A stretch of DNA of 40,825 nucleotides from Candidatus Omnitrophota bacterium (GCA_040755155.1 JBFMBP010000162.1:1-40825), one strand, 5' to 3'; counted from the stretch's first letter, positions 1-8,719 are shown. Notes: generated by a model not told the origin, from the letters alone. Numbers and translations: made by a program.

Positions 1-2
1 TC

Positions 3-278
3 CCTGCGGCTAAATTCTCGCCCGCCGAACAGAAAATCCTTGTTCGCGCCCAAGCCAAAATCGAGCGCATCCAAAACGACTTGTTAAATTCCAAAGGTCT
101 TACCGTCAAAGAAACCGAACTAGCCTCCAAAGCCGGGCTTATCGACGAAGACCAGCGCTATTTTTGGGCTGAGGAATGGCAGAAAGACATCCGCGCTGCG
201 AAACGCGATATTCAGGCGGGACGCGCTTGCGGACCGTTTGCGACGGCTGAGGAATTGATCGATTCGCTCAACGCTTAA
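3..278 (+). CDS. AbrB/MazE-like antitoxin, C-terminal part (5' end outside window)
   Basis: This frame is open from the left edge of the window to a TAA at 276-278. It matches the C-terminal two thirds of the complete antitoxin at 599-1039 almost residue for residue, sharing SKGLTVKET, KAGLIDEDQRYFW and the TAEELI ending. The DNA-binding AbrB part would lie before the window. The stop is only 4 nt before the start of a RelE-type toxin, which is the normal layout of a type II toxin-antitoxin pair. By family logic the protein would bind and neutralise the toxin and repress its own promoter. The N-terminus is not visible, so AbrB membership is inferred from the second copy. Confidence 0.75.
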   Translation, partial: PAAKFSPAEQKILVRAQAKIERIQNDLLNSKGLTVKETELASKAGLIDEDQRYFWAEEWQKDIRAAKRDIQAGRACGPFATAEELIDSLNA

Positions 279-282
279 ATCT

Positions 283-537
283 ATGCAATTCGATTACGCT
301 CCGCGATTCAAAAAGCAATTCCGAAATTTGCCTCTCGATATTCGAGAACGGGCGGGAAAGCAGCTCGCGCTCTTGCTGGAAAATCCCCAACACCCATCTC
401 TTCGTCTCCATAAGATGGAAGGTTATGCGAATATGTGGGAAATCAGCGTTACGATAAACTACCGAATCGTTTTCCAGATTGAAGGCGATAAGTATATACT
501 TTTTAAAATCGGCTCTCACGATATTTTGAAGAAATAA
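283..537 (+). CDS. RelE/ParE-superfamily toxin
   Basis: An 84-residue basic protein of typical RelE/HigB size. It has the usual order: an N-terminal FxxxFKKQFRNLP segment, a middle HPSLRLHKMEG segment, then WEISVTINYRIVFQIEGD and a GSHDILKK ending. This pattern is typical of RelE-fold toxins, which in characterised members are mRNA interferases or gyrase poisons; which activity applies here cannot be read. The ATG lies 4 nt after the antitoxin stop, implying translational coupling. All motifs are intact, unlike the second copy at 1049-1300, so this is probably the working toxin of the locus. Confidence 0.85.
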   Translation: MQFDYAPRFKKQFRNLPLDIRERAGKQLALLLENPQHPSLRLHKMEGYANMWEISVTINYRIVFQIEGDKYILFKIGSHDILKK

Positions 538-598
538 TTCTAATTTTAACGATTCCAATGCCGCGCATTGGAAAAATCGCTTCGCCGCGAGGAGCGCC

Positions 599-1039
599 AT
601 GCCCACGACCCGCATTAGTCCCAAACATCAGATCACTATCCCTAAGCCGGTATTCGACGCCGTGAGTTTGGAAGTCGGGGATGTTTTGGACGCCGCCGTT
701 CATAACGGCAAAATCGTTCTTACTCCCAAACGCTTGGCCGACAAAGTCCTGGCGGCGAAATTCTCGCCCGCCGAGCAGAAAATCCTCGCTCGCGCCCAAG
801 CCAAAATCGAGCGCATCCAAAACGACTTTCTGAACTCAAAAGGTCTCACCGTCAAAGAAACCGAGATCGCCGCCAAAGCCGGGCTTATCGACGAAGACCA
901 GCGCTATTTTTGGACCGAGGAATGGCAAAAGATGGATCGCGCCTCCGAACGGGATATTCAAGCGGGGCGGACATACGGTCCTTATGAAACAGCCGAGGAG
1001 TTAATCGCCGATTTACATCGTCTCGCCAAGAAAGCGTAA
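599..1039 (+). CDS. AbrB/MazE-like antitoxin, complete second copy
   Basis: A 146-residue protein. Residues 1-48 look like a SpoVT-AbrB swapped-hairpin DNA-binding domain, with RISPKHQITIPK, a VSLEVGDVLD segment and GKIVLTPK. The rest is a charged helical extension ending in TAEELIADLH, which should bind the toxin. The C-terminal half is nearly the same as the partial antitoxin at the left edge, so the two copies arose by tandem duplication about 750 bp apart. The cognate toxin 9 nt downstream carries a premature stop. This antitoxin may therefore now act only as a spare antidote or as a regulator of the first module. That last point is inference. Confidence 0.85.
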   Translation: MPTTRISPKHQITIPKPVFDAVSLEVGDVLDAAVHNGKIVLTPKRLADKVLAAKFSPAEQKILARAQAKIERIQNDFLNSKGLTVKETEIAAKAGLIDEDQRYFWTEEWQKMDRASERDIQAGRTYGPYETAEELIADLHRLAKKA

Positions 1040-1048
1040 TTCTCGCCA

Positions 1049-1300
1049 ATGAACATTTACCGCACCCGCGAGTTCGGTTCATGCTATATAAAACTGCCTG
1101 CCGACATCCAAAACCGCGTTGATAAGCAATTGGCGCTCTTGCTGCAAAATCCCCAACATCCATCATTGCGGCTTCATAAAATGAAAGGCCGCTAACGATG
1201 GGAAATCAGCGTTACCATGAATTACCGAATTACTTTTACGATCGAAGGGGATGAGTATGTCCTGCGGAGCGTCGGCGCGCACGATATTTTGAAAAAGTAA
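1049..1300 (+). pseudogene. RelE-type toxin broken by one in-frame TAA
   Basis: Translated from the ATG at 1049, the frame matches the intact toxin at 283-537: LALLLQNPQHPSLRLHKMKG, then WEISVTMNYRITF and a final GAHDILKK. Codon 49 is TAA (1193-1195), in the short stretch between the HKMKG and WEIS motifs, where one codon is also missing relative to the intact copy. There is no frameshift: the frame runs on to a normal TAA at 1298-1300, giving 84 codons including both stops. The predicted product lacks the second half of the fold and should be inactive. A sequencing error is possible but would have to explain the codon deletion as well. Confidence 0.8.
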
Positions 1301-1424
1301 ATTCCGAAGATTTTGAAATCATTAGCGAGAAAAAATCACCTGACTCATTTCCCTTTTCTCGATATAGTTGTTATCGATGAATATAACCGCGTTCTATCTT
1401 TATGTATCCATGAAAGGATTAAAA

Positions 1425-2417
1425 ATGCGAAGTTGTGGAATGCTTGTTTCATTTTTATGGATTGCAATAACGCTGTATGCTCCCGCTCTTCAGTGCCAGA
1501 CCGTCGAGCCGACGGATGAAGAACAACTGATGCTGGAATTGATTAACCGCGCCCGCATGGACCCGCCCGCCGAAGGGATTCGTCTGGCCAATGAGACCGA
1601 TCCCGCCATCTTAAGCGCCTATGCGTATTTCAGCGTCGATTTGGAAACTATGAAGAAAGAATTCGCCTCTTATCCTCCACGTCCGCCTTTGGCGATGAAC
1701 GAAAAATTGATCCAATCCGCCCGCCGCCATAGTTTGGACATGCGCGCCAATAATTTTCAGGATCATACTGGCTCGGACGGCTCCGATCCTGGACTGCGCA
1801 TCGACGATGCGGGCTATCTTTGGTGGGGCTGGGCGGAAAATATTTACGCTTACGCCAAGAGCGTCGAACACGGGCACGCCGGATTTCTCGTCGACTGGGG
1901 CAATACCATACCTGGCCATCGCATGGCGACGCTGGAATACGACGACGATCCCATCTTCAATGAAGTTGGCATCGGCATCGTCCGCACGGCATCCGGCAAG
2001 GTGGCCGCCGCCAAGCGGTTGGATCGGGCGGGAAAAGAGATTTCTCCCAGCGCCGTTTTGCAGGGGTCGGCGGTTGGGCCAATGCTGATTACCATCGATT
2101 TCGGCGCGGGACAGAATTATATTCCGCAGGTAGTGGGCGTCGTTTACAACGATTTGAACGGGAACCAATTTTACGATATAGGCGAAGGCTTGGGCGGCGT
2201 CAAAATCACCATCAACGGCGACAATCGCGTCGTGGTTACAGCCTCCAGCGGCGGTTACTCGTTCCCTATCGCGATACCGGGGCAGTATACTATCACGGCG
2301 TCCGGCGGCATCTTGACCGAATCCATCCGCAAGACCGTCAAAATCCTCGGCGACAATATCAAAGCCGATTTTATTCTCGGCCAGGATTCCAATGTTGGCG
2401 AATGGACGTTGTATTGA
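1425..2417 (+). CDS. Secreted CAP (SCP/PR-1) domain protein with C-terminal calcium-binding-like beta domain
   Basis: I chose the ATG at 1425 because an AAAGGA ribosome site lies at 1413-1418; in-frame ATGs at 1368 and 1410 have no better site. The 330-residue product starts with a signal peptide (residues 1 to about 25). Residues 30-190 form a CAP domain with ELINRAR near the start, the HS motif at 102-103, His114, Glu138 in WAENIY, and His165 in PGHR, which match the usual CAP cavity residues. Residues from about 237 hold a small beta domain with a DLNGNQFYDIGE loop, as in SdrD/Cna-B-like or carboxypeptidase-regulatory-like folds. It is exported; the substrate is unknown. It has no obvious operon partners. 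Confidence 0.85.
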   Translation: MRSCGMLVSFLWIAITLYAPALQCQTVEPTDEEQLMLELINRARMDPPAEGIRLANETDPAILSAYAYFSVDLETMKKEFASYPPRPPLAMNEKLIQSARRHSLDMRANNFQDHTGSDGSDPGLRIDDAGYLWWGWAENIYAYAKSVEHGHAGFLVDWGNTIPGHRMATLEYDDDPIFNEVGIGIVRTASGKVAAAKRLDRAGKEISPSAVLQGSAVGPMLITIDFGAGQNYIPQVVGVVYNDLNGNQFYDIGEGLGGVKITINGDNRVVVTASSGGYSFPIAIPGQYTITASGGILTESIRKTVKILGDNIKADFILGQDSNVGEWTLY

Positions 2418-2590
2418 TTCGCCATTCCCATTCGTCGATCCGAACCGGGGCGGAAAATTTCCTCTCCGGAAATCATCGTTCTCGAATTTTTCAAGCGTTG
2501 AAAGGCTTTTTCCCGCATGAAGGGGATAAAAAGGGCTTGATGAAATGGGGGAGAATGCGTACACTTTAGCGGTTCCGAAAACGGATTTTA

Positions 2591-2674
2591 GCCGGAGTGG
2601 TGGAATTGGTAGACGCGCCAGACTCAAAATCTGGTATCCTTCGGGATGTGGGGGTTCGATTCCCCCCTCCGGCA
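2591..2674 (+). tRNA. tRNA-Leu (anticodon CAA)
   Basis: The acceptor stem GCCGGAG (2591-2597) pairs with CTCCGGC (2667-2673), with A as discriminator base. The anticodon arm is CCAGA, loop CTCAAAA, TCTGG, giving anticodon CAA. A long variable arm and the GGTTCGATTCC T-arm are present, as expected for a class II tRNA. The CCA end is not encoded. It reads UUG codons. Confidence 0.97.
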
Positions 2675-2725
2675 ACTTGATAAAAAATTCATTTCAAATA
2701 TACTTTTCGCTTTAGCAAGGAATCA

Positions 2726-2800
2726 GGGGCCGTAGTTCAGTTTGGTTAGAATGCCTGACTGTCGATCAGGAGGTCGCGAGTTCGAGCCTCGTCGGCCCCG
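2726..2800 (+). tRNA. tRNA-Asp (anticodon GTC)
   Basis: The acceptor stem GGGGCCG (2726-2732) pairs with CGGCCCC (2793-2799), with G as discriminator base. The anticodon arm is CCTGA, loop CTGTCGA, TCAGG, giving GTC. It lies 51 bp after tRNA-Leu on the same strand, so the two are probably one transcript. CCA is not encoded. Confidence 0.97.
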
Positions 2801-2899
2801 ATTTTTCTTCCCTCTCTTAAACAAAATATTCCAATCTTTTCTTTCCCGTATCCGTTAGAAAAATAGGGCGTATCACCCAAGCAAATCATTGCAGCGCGA

Positions 2900-4144
2900 T
2901 CACCATTCTTTTTCCCGCCATGCCGATGGAACCTTCACGATGCAGACGTCGGGATTGCCGAAGCGATTAGAGGCGAAGACGAGTTTTTCGCTGGATGGAC
3001 TCCATCCGGCGTGGGGATGCGCCCCTTTTCCGTAGATGCGATGGCCTTGGGTCAGAATCCGGGTTCGCGCCGTTTTGGCGCTGAAAAGGGCGATGATTCC
3101 ATGCCAATTGTCTCCGGCGACGAAACGGCCATCCGGTGAACCGGCGGCGTGCCAATAGTTGACTTTCGCTGCCGCTTCCGGAGTACACCCATCCCACCAC
3201 GAACCAGCGCCGATGATGTATGTTCGATCCATTCTAGGATCGTAGACTTTTACATGGCTCTCTTCGGCGGCGCCGCTGGATTGCTGCCCCGAACAAAACG
3301 TGATCTGATCGTGAACCCACCAACACTCATGCGTAACCAATTCCCCGATTTCTTGGGGATAAATGGGCCAAGGTTCGCGATCGCTCAAATCCGCGCATTG
3401 TATCCGGGAACGAATTTCGCCCGGCGCAAGAGTAGAAACGCGGTCGCCCTGCGGATCCGAATAGTTGCGGGCGAAGCAGATGAGTCCTGGCGATTCCCAA
3501 CTGCATTGAATGTGGGAAATGGGATAATCGACGGCCATGATTTCCTTTATGGCGCCGCTTTTTTTATCGATCCAGACTACGCGATTGGCGTGGGGACCGC
3601 TGCTATTGAAACCGGTTATGATGGCTTGGCCGTCGCAACTTTCGTTGACGCCGAGAATGCTTCCCGCGTCCGGGGGCAAGTCGGCGATGCAGCGTTCTTC
3701 CACTTCGACTTTTGACGGCTGCGCGCCGGGATCGGGCGACAGGCTGACTTGCAAACGCCATTCGCAGGCTTTTTTATCACGGACAAAATAAAGGGCGTTA
3801 TCTAATATTCCCGTAGTGAATTGGGATAGCGATCCATCGCCATCCCGCTGCAGACGAATCAATTCGCCGGTTTTTTCTATATATCCAAAGACTTCGCTGC
3901 GTCCGGTTCGATTGGAGACGAAAAAGAGAATCGATTCGTCCGGAAACCAGGAACGCTGGTGAAAATAGGCGTTGATATCGTCGGACTGAGATCGCGTTGC
4001 GAAGATCAACTCGGCGCCGCTAGCTTCGTCTTGCATCGCGAAACGTTCTGAGGGCAGAACTTGAGCTGACCAATGTTCATTGGCCATTATATCGATAGAA
4101 CCAAAAGATAAGAAAAGCATGGCGTAGAGGCATGATAGACGCAT
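2900..4144 (-). CDS. Secreted TolB/WD40-like beta-propeller, related to oligogalacturonate lyase-type proteins
   Basis: A 414-residue protein with an N-terminal signal peptide (about residues 1-21, ending near MANEHW). The body has repeated propeller blades of the TolB/PD40 kind: a first blade with FPDESILFFVSNRTGRSEVF, an internal SPDGRFVAGDNWHG, and a last one with HPHAGWSPSSEKLVFASNR followed by GNPDV. This order, with conserved histidines in late blades, resembles the oligogalacturonate lyase family (PL22), which cleaves short pectin fragments. I cannot verify the metal-binding histidines, so a non-enzymatic propeller remains possible. An AAGGAAA site precedes the start by about 13 nt. 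It has no carbohydrate-utilisation neighbours. Confidence 0.65.
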   Translation of the reverse strand: MRLSCLYAMLFLSFGSIDIMANEHWSAQVLPSERFAMQDEASGAELIFATRSQSDDINAYFHQRSWFPDESILFFVSNRTGRSEVFGYIEKTGELIRLQRDGDGSLSQFTTGILDNALYFVRDKKACEWRLQVSLSPDPGAQPSKVEVEERCIADLPPDAGSILGVNESCDGQAIITGFNSSGPHANRVVWIDKKSGAIKEIMAVDYPISHIQCSWESPGLICFARNYSDPQGDRVSTLAPGEIRSRIQCADLSDREPWPIYPQEIGELVTHECWWVHDQITFCSGQQSSGAAEESHVKVYDPRMDRTYIIGAGSWWDGCTPEAAAKVNYWHAAGSPDGRFVAGDNWHGIIALFSAKTARTRILTQGHRIYGKGAHPHAGWSPSSEKLVFASNRFGNPDVCIVKVPSAWREKEW

Positions 4145-4255
4145 AGTATTCGTCGTTTCCTTTCGCTAAGAGAATTTTTTGTCGAAACGGTTGCAATCGT
4201 TAAGTCGGCTTTGGCATAACGAAGCCAACTTAGGGGCGACCCTGGAGGAAGATGT

Positions 4256-4573
4256 TCAGGAGACATAAATATCTCTTCCTTCTTTTAAAACCGTTTTGTA
4301 AATCAAGCCAATATTGTCTTTGTGCTTTTCCAAATCTGCGGGAGTCGCCACAAGAATATCGACAGGAAGAGGGAAACCCTGCATTTTGAAGTGGAGTTCT
4401 TGATCCGTTCTCCGCCGATGGGTTCCATCCGGCATAACCACAAGAATATCCACATCGCTGTCATTATTCCTATCGTCTTTCGCCGCCGATCCGAAAAGGA
4501 TAATTTTTAATGGATTAACGGCATTCACCACAGTTTGAACAAGTTTATCGATTACTTCCTGATCGGTTTGCAT
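4256..4573 (-). CDS. MNT-type minimal nucleotidyltransferase (orphan)
   Basis: A 105-residue protein with the pol-beta-type nucleotidyltransferase signature: IILFGSAAKDDRNNDSDVDILV contains the GS followed by the DxD metal-binding pair, and a third acidic residue is expected at PVDILVA. MNT proteins are usually antitoxins paired with a HEPN toxin; characterised MntA proteins AMPylate the HEPN partner. No HEPN gene lies on either side here: the gene stands alone between the beta-propeller gene and a response regulator. A HEPN gene does exist at 28942-29442 but is far away and has its own ATPase partner. An AGAGG site precedes the start by about 7 nt. Confidence 0.85.
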   Translation of the reverse strand: MQTDQEVIDKLVQTVVNAVNPLKIILFGSAAKDDRNNDSDVDILVVMPDGTHRRRTDQELHFKMQGFPLPVDILVATPADLEKHKDNIGLIYKTVLKEGRDIYVS

Positions 4574-4696
4574 GATTCGCCTCTATTCATTTATTCCATT
4601 ATACGCTCACCCCACTGGAAGATATACATAAATCCTCAATATGTCGGACGAAAATGAGGTTCTGCTCGATGCTGAACGCCTATAAATTCGATGCGT

Positions 4697-4712
4697 ACTC
4701 GCCTAGGCGAGT
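4697..4712. repeat. 16-bp perfect palindrome
   Basis: ACTCGCCTAGGCGAGT is perfectly self-complementary. It lies about 45 bp beyond the stop codon of the response regulator gene, in the gap between that gene and the MNT gene upstream of which it sits. There is no T-run on either strand, so a simple intrinsic terminator is unlikely. It could be an operator or a structural element. Confidence 0.4.
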
Positions 4713-4757
4713 CAAATGCGTCCCCCTGTTTCTCTTCTACGAAAAAGGAAGCGGCGA

Positions 4758-6167
4758 TTACTCTTCTTCTTTGTTGTAGGTTCTCCAGGAAGGATGATGG
4801 AGGCCGAATTTTTTGATTCGGGCGTGCATGCGGTCGGGAGAGATTTGCAGCAACTTGGCCGCATCGATTTGCACCCAGGCGCTTTTTTCCAGAGCGGCGA
4901 CGATGGCGCGGCGTTCGATTTCTTCAAGGGGAAGGATTTCGTCCGCGGCAAGAACGGAATTTTTATTTTCTTCTTTTCCGTTCAGACCTTCGCGTTTCAA
5001 CGCATCCGCATCGACGCGGGCGCAGTTGCGGTTGCGAATGATGATGCGTTCGATGAGATTCTTCAACTCGCGGACATTGCCCGGCCAGGAATAGCGCTGC
5101 AAGAAAGCGACGGCTTCTTCCGTCAGTTCCGGGAGAGGGCGGCGGTATTTTTTGGCGTATTCCTGAAGGAAATGCCTGGCGAGCGGCGCGATATCCTCCA
5201 GACGTTCCCGCAAAGGAGGAATGACGATGCGAATGATGTCGATGCGGTAAAGAAGATCGTGCCGGAAGCGTCCCGCGTCGACTTCAGCGCGCAAGTCCTT
5301 GTTGGTGGCGGCGATGACGGCGATATCAACTTTGATTTTTTGATTACCGCCAAGACGTTCGAATTCCTGCATTTCCAAGGCGCGCAGGATTTTCCCCTGG
5401 CTTTCCAAGGGCATATCGCCGATTTCGTCCAGGAAGAGCGTGCCGCCGTCGGCGAGTTCGAGGCGTCCCAGTTTGCGGCCAGAGGCGCCGGTGAAGGCGC
5501 CTTTTTCATGGCCGAAGACTTCGGATTGGAAGAGGTTGTCCGAAGGGAGCGCGGCGCAGTTGATATCGATGAAGGAACGGTTGGCGCGAGGGCTTTTATT
5601 GTGAATGCAGCGTGCGATAAGTTCTTTGCCGACTCCGGTTTCGCCCACGATGAGGAATCCGGCGCCGGAATCGGCGACGGCGTCGATTTCATGAAGGATG
5701 TCTTTCATGGGCGCGCTGACGGCGATCAGCTGCCCGAAGCCGCCGCCTTCCTCGATGCGTTTGCGCAGGCTGCGGTTTTCGGCTTGCACCTTGGCGCTGG
5801 ATAGGACTTTTTGAATGCGCAATAGAATTTCGTCGCGGTCGGAATCCTTGGTGATGTAATCCGCCGCTCCGGCTTTGAGCGCATCGACGGCGACGCGGAC
5901 GGAATCGACGGAAGTCAGGAGCATAATAGGGATTTCATGTTCTATGCCGCTCTGCAATTCGAAAAGGCGCTTCATTAATTCCAGGCCGCCGATTCCCGGC
6001 ATCTTAATGTCCGTAATAACCAAGTCGATGGTTTCCTGGGTAAAGAGATCAAGCGCTTCCTCCCCCGATGCGGCCATTAATACATCATAGCCTTCGATGG
6101 AAAGGTTTTTTTGCAGCCGGGAAGCGTACCGGCGGTCGTCTTCGACAAGGAGTATGCGGGCGCTCAT
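4758..6167 (-). CDS. NtrC-family sigma-54-dependent response regulator
   Basis: A 469-residue protein with three domains. Residues 1-120 are a receiver domain with acidic pair E9/D10-D11, phospho-acceptor Asp53 in VITDIKMPG and Lys107. Residues about 145-380 are an AAA+ domain with Walker A GETGVGKE (175-182), the sigma-54-contacting GAFTGA loop (223-228) and Walker [12 protein letters not shown] (241-251). The C-terminus is a Fis-type helix-turn-helix ending in [19 protein letters not shown]. It should activate sigma-54 promoters on phosphorylation. No sensor kinase is adjacent, so its signal is unknown; it is divergent from fumC across a 280-bp gap. Confidence 0.95.
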   Translation of the reverse strand: MSARILLVEDDRRYASRLQKNLSIEGYDVLMAASGEEALDLFTQETIDLVITDIKMPGIGGLELMKRLFELQSGIEHEIPIMLLTSVDSVRVAVDALKAGAADYITKDSDRDEILLRIQKVLSSAKVQAENRSLRKRIEEGGGFGQLIAVSAPMKDILHEIDAVADSGAGFLIVGETGVGKELIARCIHNKSPRANRSFIDINCAALPSDNLFQSEVFGHEKGAFTGASGRKLGRLELADGGTLFLDEIGDMPLESQGKILRALEMQEFERLGGNQKIKVDIAVIAATNKDLRAEVDAGRFRHDLLYRIDIIRIVIPPLRERLEDIAPLARHFLQEYAKKYRRPLPELTEEAVAFLQRYSWPGNVRELKNLIERIIIRNRNCARVDADALKREGLNGKEENKNSVLAADEILPLEEIERRAIVAALEKSAWVQIDAAKLLQISPDRMHARIKKFGLHHPSWRTYNKEEE

Positions 6168-6447
6168 GGGTATGATATTTCCACAATAAATTTCATCCTC
6201 GGATGGAGCGATGAGGCGAAGCGTCGTTATTCTCTCGATTATGAATACGTTTTTCCAGCCAAGGAGGATACGCTGCTTGGAATTTTAATCGGGGGCGGAG
6301 GTTCTTCGAACCCATAGAGAATAAAACCATCTCCCTTCCAGGAGGAATGGATGAGTTCCAGGCTAGGCTTGCGGCGATTTCTCTGTAAACTAAATATTGT
6401 ATTTCTATGAATGGATTCAATTTTAACGCAAGACGAACGGGGAGATT

Positions 6448-7842
6448 ATGGAGATGGAATACCGCATTGAAAAAGACACGATGGGAGAGGTTCAGGTTCC
6501 AAAAACCGCTTATTACGGAGCGCAATCGGCGCGCTCGATCTCGAATTTCAAGATCGGCGTGGAGCGTTTTCCCAGGGAATTCATTAAGGCGTTCGGGGTA
6601 TTGAAGAAAGCTTGCGCTTTGGTGAATTTCGAACTAGGAATTATGAGCGCGGAAAAGAAAGATTTGATCGTCCGCGCCGCCGACGAGGTGATCGAGGGAA
6701 AATTGGACGAACATTTTCCCCTGGTCGTGTGGCAAACCGGCAGCGGAACGCAGACGAACATGAACGCCAACGAAGTCATCGCCAACCGGGCGATCGAGTT
6801 GGCGGGCGGTGTTTTGGGCAGCAAGACGCCGATTCACCCCAACGATGACGTGAACAAGTCGCAATCGTCGAACGATACGTTTCCCGCGGCTATGCACATC
6901 GCCGCCGTTATGGAAATTCACCGGCGTCTGATTCCCGCCGTAACGCGGCTGATGGAAACCCTCGACGCCAAATCCAAAGAGTTCATGGATATAATCAAAA
7001 TCGGCCGCACGCACCTGATGGATGCCACGCCGTTGACGGTGGGACAGGAATTTTCCGGCTACGCGGCGCAGCTGCGGCATGGCTTGAAGCGGATCGAGCA
7101 TTGCCTGCCGCACCTCAACGAACTGGCGTTGGGCGGCACGGCGGTGGGGACGGGTCTCAACGCGCCCATTGGTTTCGCAGAGAAAGCCGCCGCTTGCATC
7201 GCTGGTCTAACGGGGCTGCCCTTTGTTACCGCGGAAAACAAATTCGAATCGCTGTCGGCGCATGACGCCGTCGTAGAAGCCAGCGGCGCGACGAAAACGC
7301 TGGCGGCGTCGCTCTTCAAGATCGCCAACGATATCCGCTGGTCGGCGTCGGGGCCGCGCTGCGGCATCGGGGAACTAATGCTACCCGAAAACGAGCCGGG
7401 TTCCAGCATCATGCCGGGCAAGGTCAATCCCACTCAATGCGAATCCGTAACGCAAGTGGCGGTGCAGGTTATGGGCAATGACGCCGCCATCGCCTACGCC
7501 GGAGCCTCGGGCAACTTTCAATTGAACGTATTCAAGCCGGTGATGATTTACAACCTGCTGCAATCCATCAGGCTGCTCGCCGACGTCTGCGATAGTTTCA
7601 ACGACAATTGCGCCGTCGGCATTCAAGTCAACCAGGTTAACGTCAAGAAAAACCTGGAAGGCTCGCTGATGCTGGTCACGGCGTTGAATACGCATATCGG
7701 CTACGACAAGGCCGCCAGCATCGCTAAGAAGGCGCACAAAGAAAATAAGACGCTAAAACAAGCGGCGATGGAATTGGGATTGCTCACGGAAGAGGAATTC
7801 GACAAGATCGTCAGGCCGGAGAAGATGATCGGACCGAAGTAA
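6448..7842 (+). CDS. fumC: Class II fumarate hydratase
   Basis: A 464-residue soluble enzyme that interconverts fumarate and malate in the TCA cycle. Family motifs are intact: [13 protein letters not shown], the [18 protein letters not shown] helix and the signature loop [15 protein letters not shown] carrying the catalytic serine. Length is normal for FumC. The first ATG at 6448 is only 3 nt from GGGGAG (6439-6444). The second ATG at 6454 has better spacing (9 nt), so translation may start two codons later. It is a single-gene unit followed by a strong bidirectional terminator. Confidence 0.97.
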   Translation: MEMEYRIEKDTMGEVQVPKTAYYGAQSARSISNFKIGVERFPREFIKAFGVLKKACALVNFELGIMSAEKKDLIVRAADEVIEGKLDEHFPLVVWQTGSGTQTNMNANEVIANRAIELAGGVLGSKTPIHPNDDVNKSQSSNDTFPAAMHIAAVMEIHRRLIPAVTRLMETLDAKSKEFMDIIKIGRTHLMDATPLTVGQEFSGYAAQLRHGLKRIEHCLPHLNELALGGTAVGTGLNAPIGFAEKAAACIAGLTGLPFVTAENKFESLSAHDAVVEASGATKTLAASLFKIANDIRWSASGPRCGIGELMLPENEPGSSIMPGKVNPTQCESVTQVAVQVMGNDAAIAYAGASGNFQLNVFKPVMIYNLLQSIRLLADVCDSFNDNCAVGIQVNQVNVKKNLEGSLMLVTALNTHIGYDKAASIAKKAHKENKTLKQAAMELGLLTEEEFDKIVRPEKMIGPK

Positions 7843-7868
7843 TGATGAGTGATGAATGATGAATGATG

Positions 7869-7897
7869 AAAAGGCGGGCGTTTGTCCCGCCTTTTTT
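7869..7897. terminator. Bidirectional intrinsic terminator after fumC
   Basis: The stem AAAAGGCGGG (7869-7878) pairs with CCCGCCTTTT (7886-7895) around a 7-nt loop, followed by a T-run to 7897. On the other strand the A-rich flank gives a shorter T-run, so it can also end the convergent PSD-like gene. Three copies of a 7-bp GATGAAT-like unit sit just before it. Confidence 0.9.
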
Positions 7898-7909
7898 ATT
7901 CAAACTATC

Positions 7910-8668
7910 TTACAAAAACCGGGCGATGGGTTCTCCCATTTGGAGAGATGCGCCTGGCTCGGTCAGCGGTTCGACGCGGCCATTGGGCAGGAGCATGAGG
8001 ACGGTGGAGCCGAGTTTGAAGCCGCCGAGCAAGGCTCCTTTTTCGTACTTATTTCCTACCTGCGCCAGACATTCGACGCCGCTGACGAGAAACGATCCAA
8101 CGAGAATGAGGATAATCGGGCAACCGGAAGCGGTTTCGCCGTGGATAACCAACCGCTCGTTATGAATCTCTCCCGATTTCATGAAAAGGATCGGACGGCA
8201 AAAGGCGGGATGATAGTCCAATTTTTTCACCGTCATGGAAGCAGGAAAAAGAAGGTAGTGCAGATTCAACGGCGAGAGATAAATATTGAAGCAACGTCCC
8301 GACTCGAACGCTTCCCGCCCTTCGCAACGATGGACGATTTCCTCGAAGGAATAATTCTCTTGCCGTTGGAATCCGCGCTTGCCGCGAATTTCTTCCGAAG
8401 CGCGCAGCGTCTGGATTTCGGTCAATTTTCCTTGAACGGGCGAGAGCAATAGATTTTCCTCGGCGCGGATTTCGGGACGGCGCCCCTCGCGCAGGAAGAA
8501 GCGGTTGAGTCCTATGGCGTCAGCCAGACGCTCGATCCAGGAACGGGGACGGGGAAATGGATTTTGTTGAAACTCGTCGAAGGGATTCACAAAAAAAATA
8601 ACGCCTTTCAAATGGATTTCGCTATAGAAAGAATAATCGCCTTTTTCCTTTCTCCAAAGAGTTTTCAA
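7910..8668 (-). CDS. Phosphatidylserine decarboxylase-like protein with atypical active site
   Basis: A 252-residue protein aligning along most of the PSD family. It keeps the YLSPLNLH motif (His137) and the LGST self-cleavage motif (219-222) in GGFKLGSTVLML, where family members split between Gly and Ser to make the pyruvoyl group. Authentic PSDs make phosphatidylethanolamine from phosphatidylserine at the membrane. Two residues differ from the E. coli self-processing triad: the Asp of the P-x-D-G motif is Gln79 here (SPVQG), and the second His of the HRVH motif is Leu140 (HYLL). It may be a divergent PSD, an altered enzyme or a pseudoenzyme. A hydrophobic stretch at about 185-196 suggests membrane contact. 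Confidence 0.8.
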   Translation of the reverse strand: MKTLWRKEKGDYSFYSEIHLKGVIFFVNPFDEFQQNPFPRPRSWIERLADAIGLNRFFLREGRRPEIRAEENLLLSPVQGKLTEIQTLRASEEIRGKRGFQRQENYSFEEIVHRCEGREAFESGRCFNIYLSPLNLHYLLFPASMTVKKLDYHPAFCRPILFMKSGEIHNERLVIHGETASGCPIILILVGSFLVSGVECLAQVGNKYEKGALLGGFKLGSTVLMLLPNGRVEPLTEPGASLQMGEPIARFL

Positions 8669-8719
8669 TGGATTCGATGCAATATCAAAAAATCAGCGCT
8701 TCATTCCTTCCCAAATGAA

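Noticed and set aside
1611-2675. 354-codon open frame on the minus strand
   Set aside because: It runs antisense through the CAP gene and into tRNA-Leu, so it cannot be a real gene.
4716-5804. Long 362-codon open frame on the plus strand
   Set aside because: It lies exactly antisense to the response regulator, has no ribosome site, and its sequence is low-complexity Phe/Asp/Gly of the kind produced by the complement of GC-rich codons.
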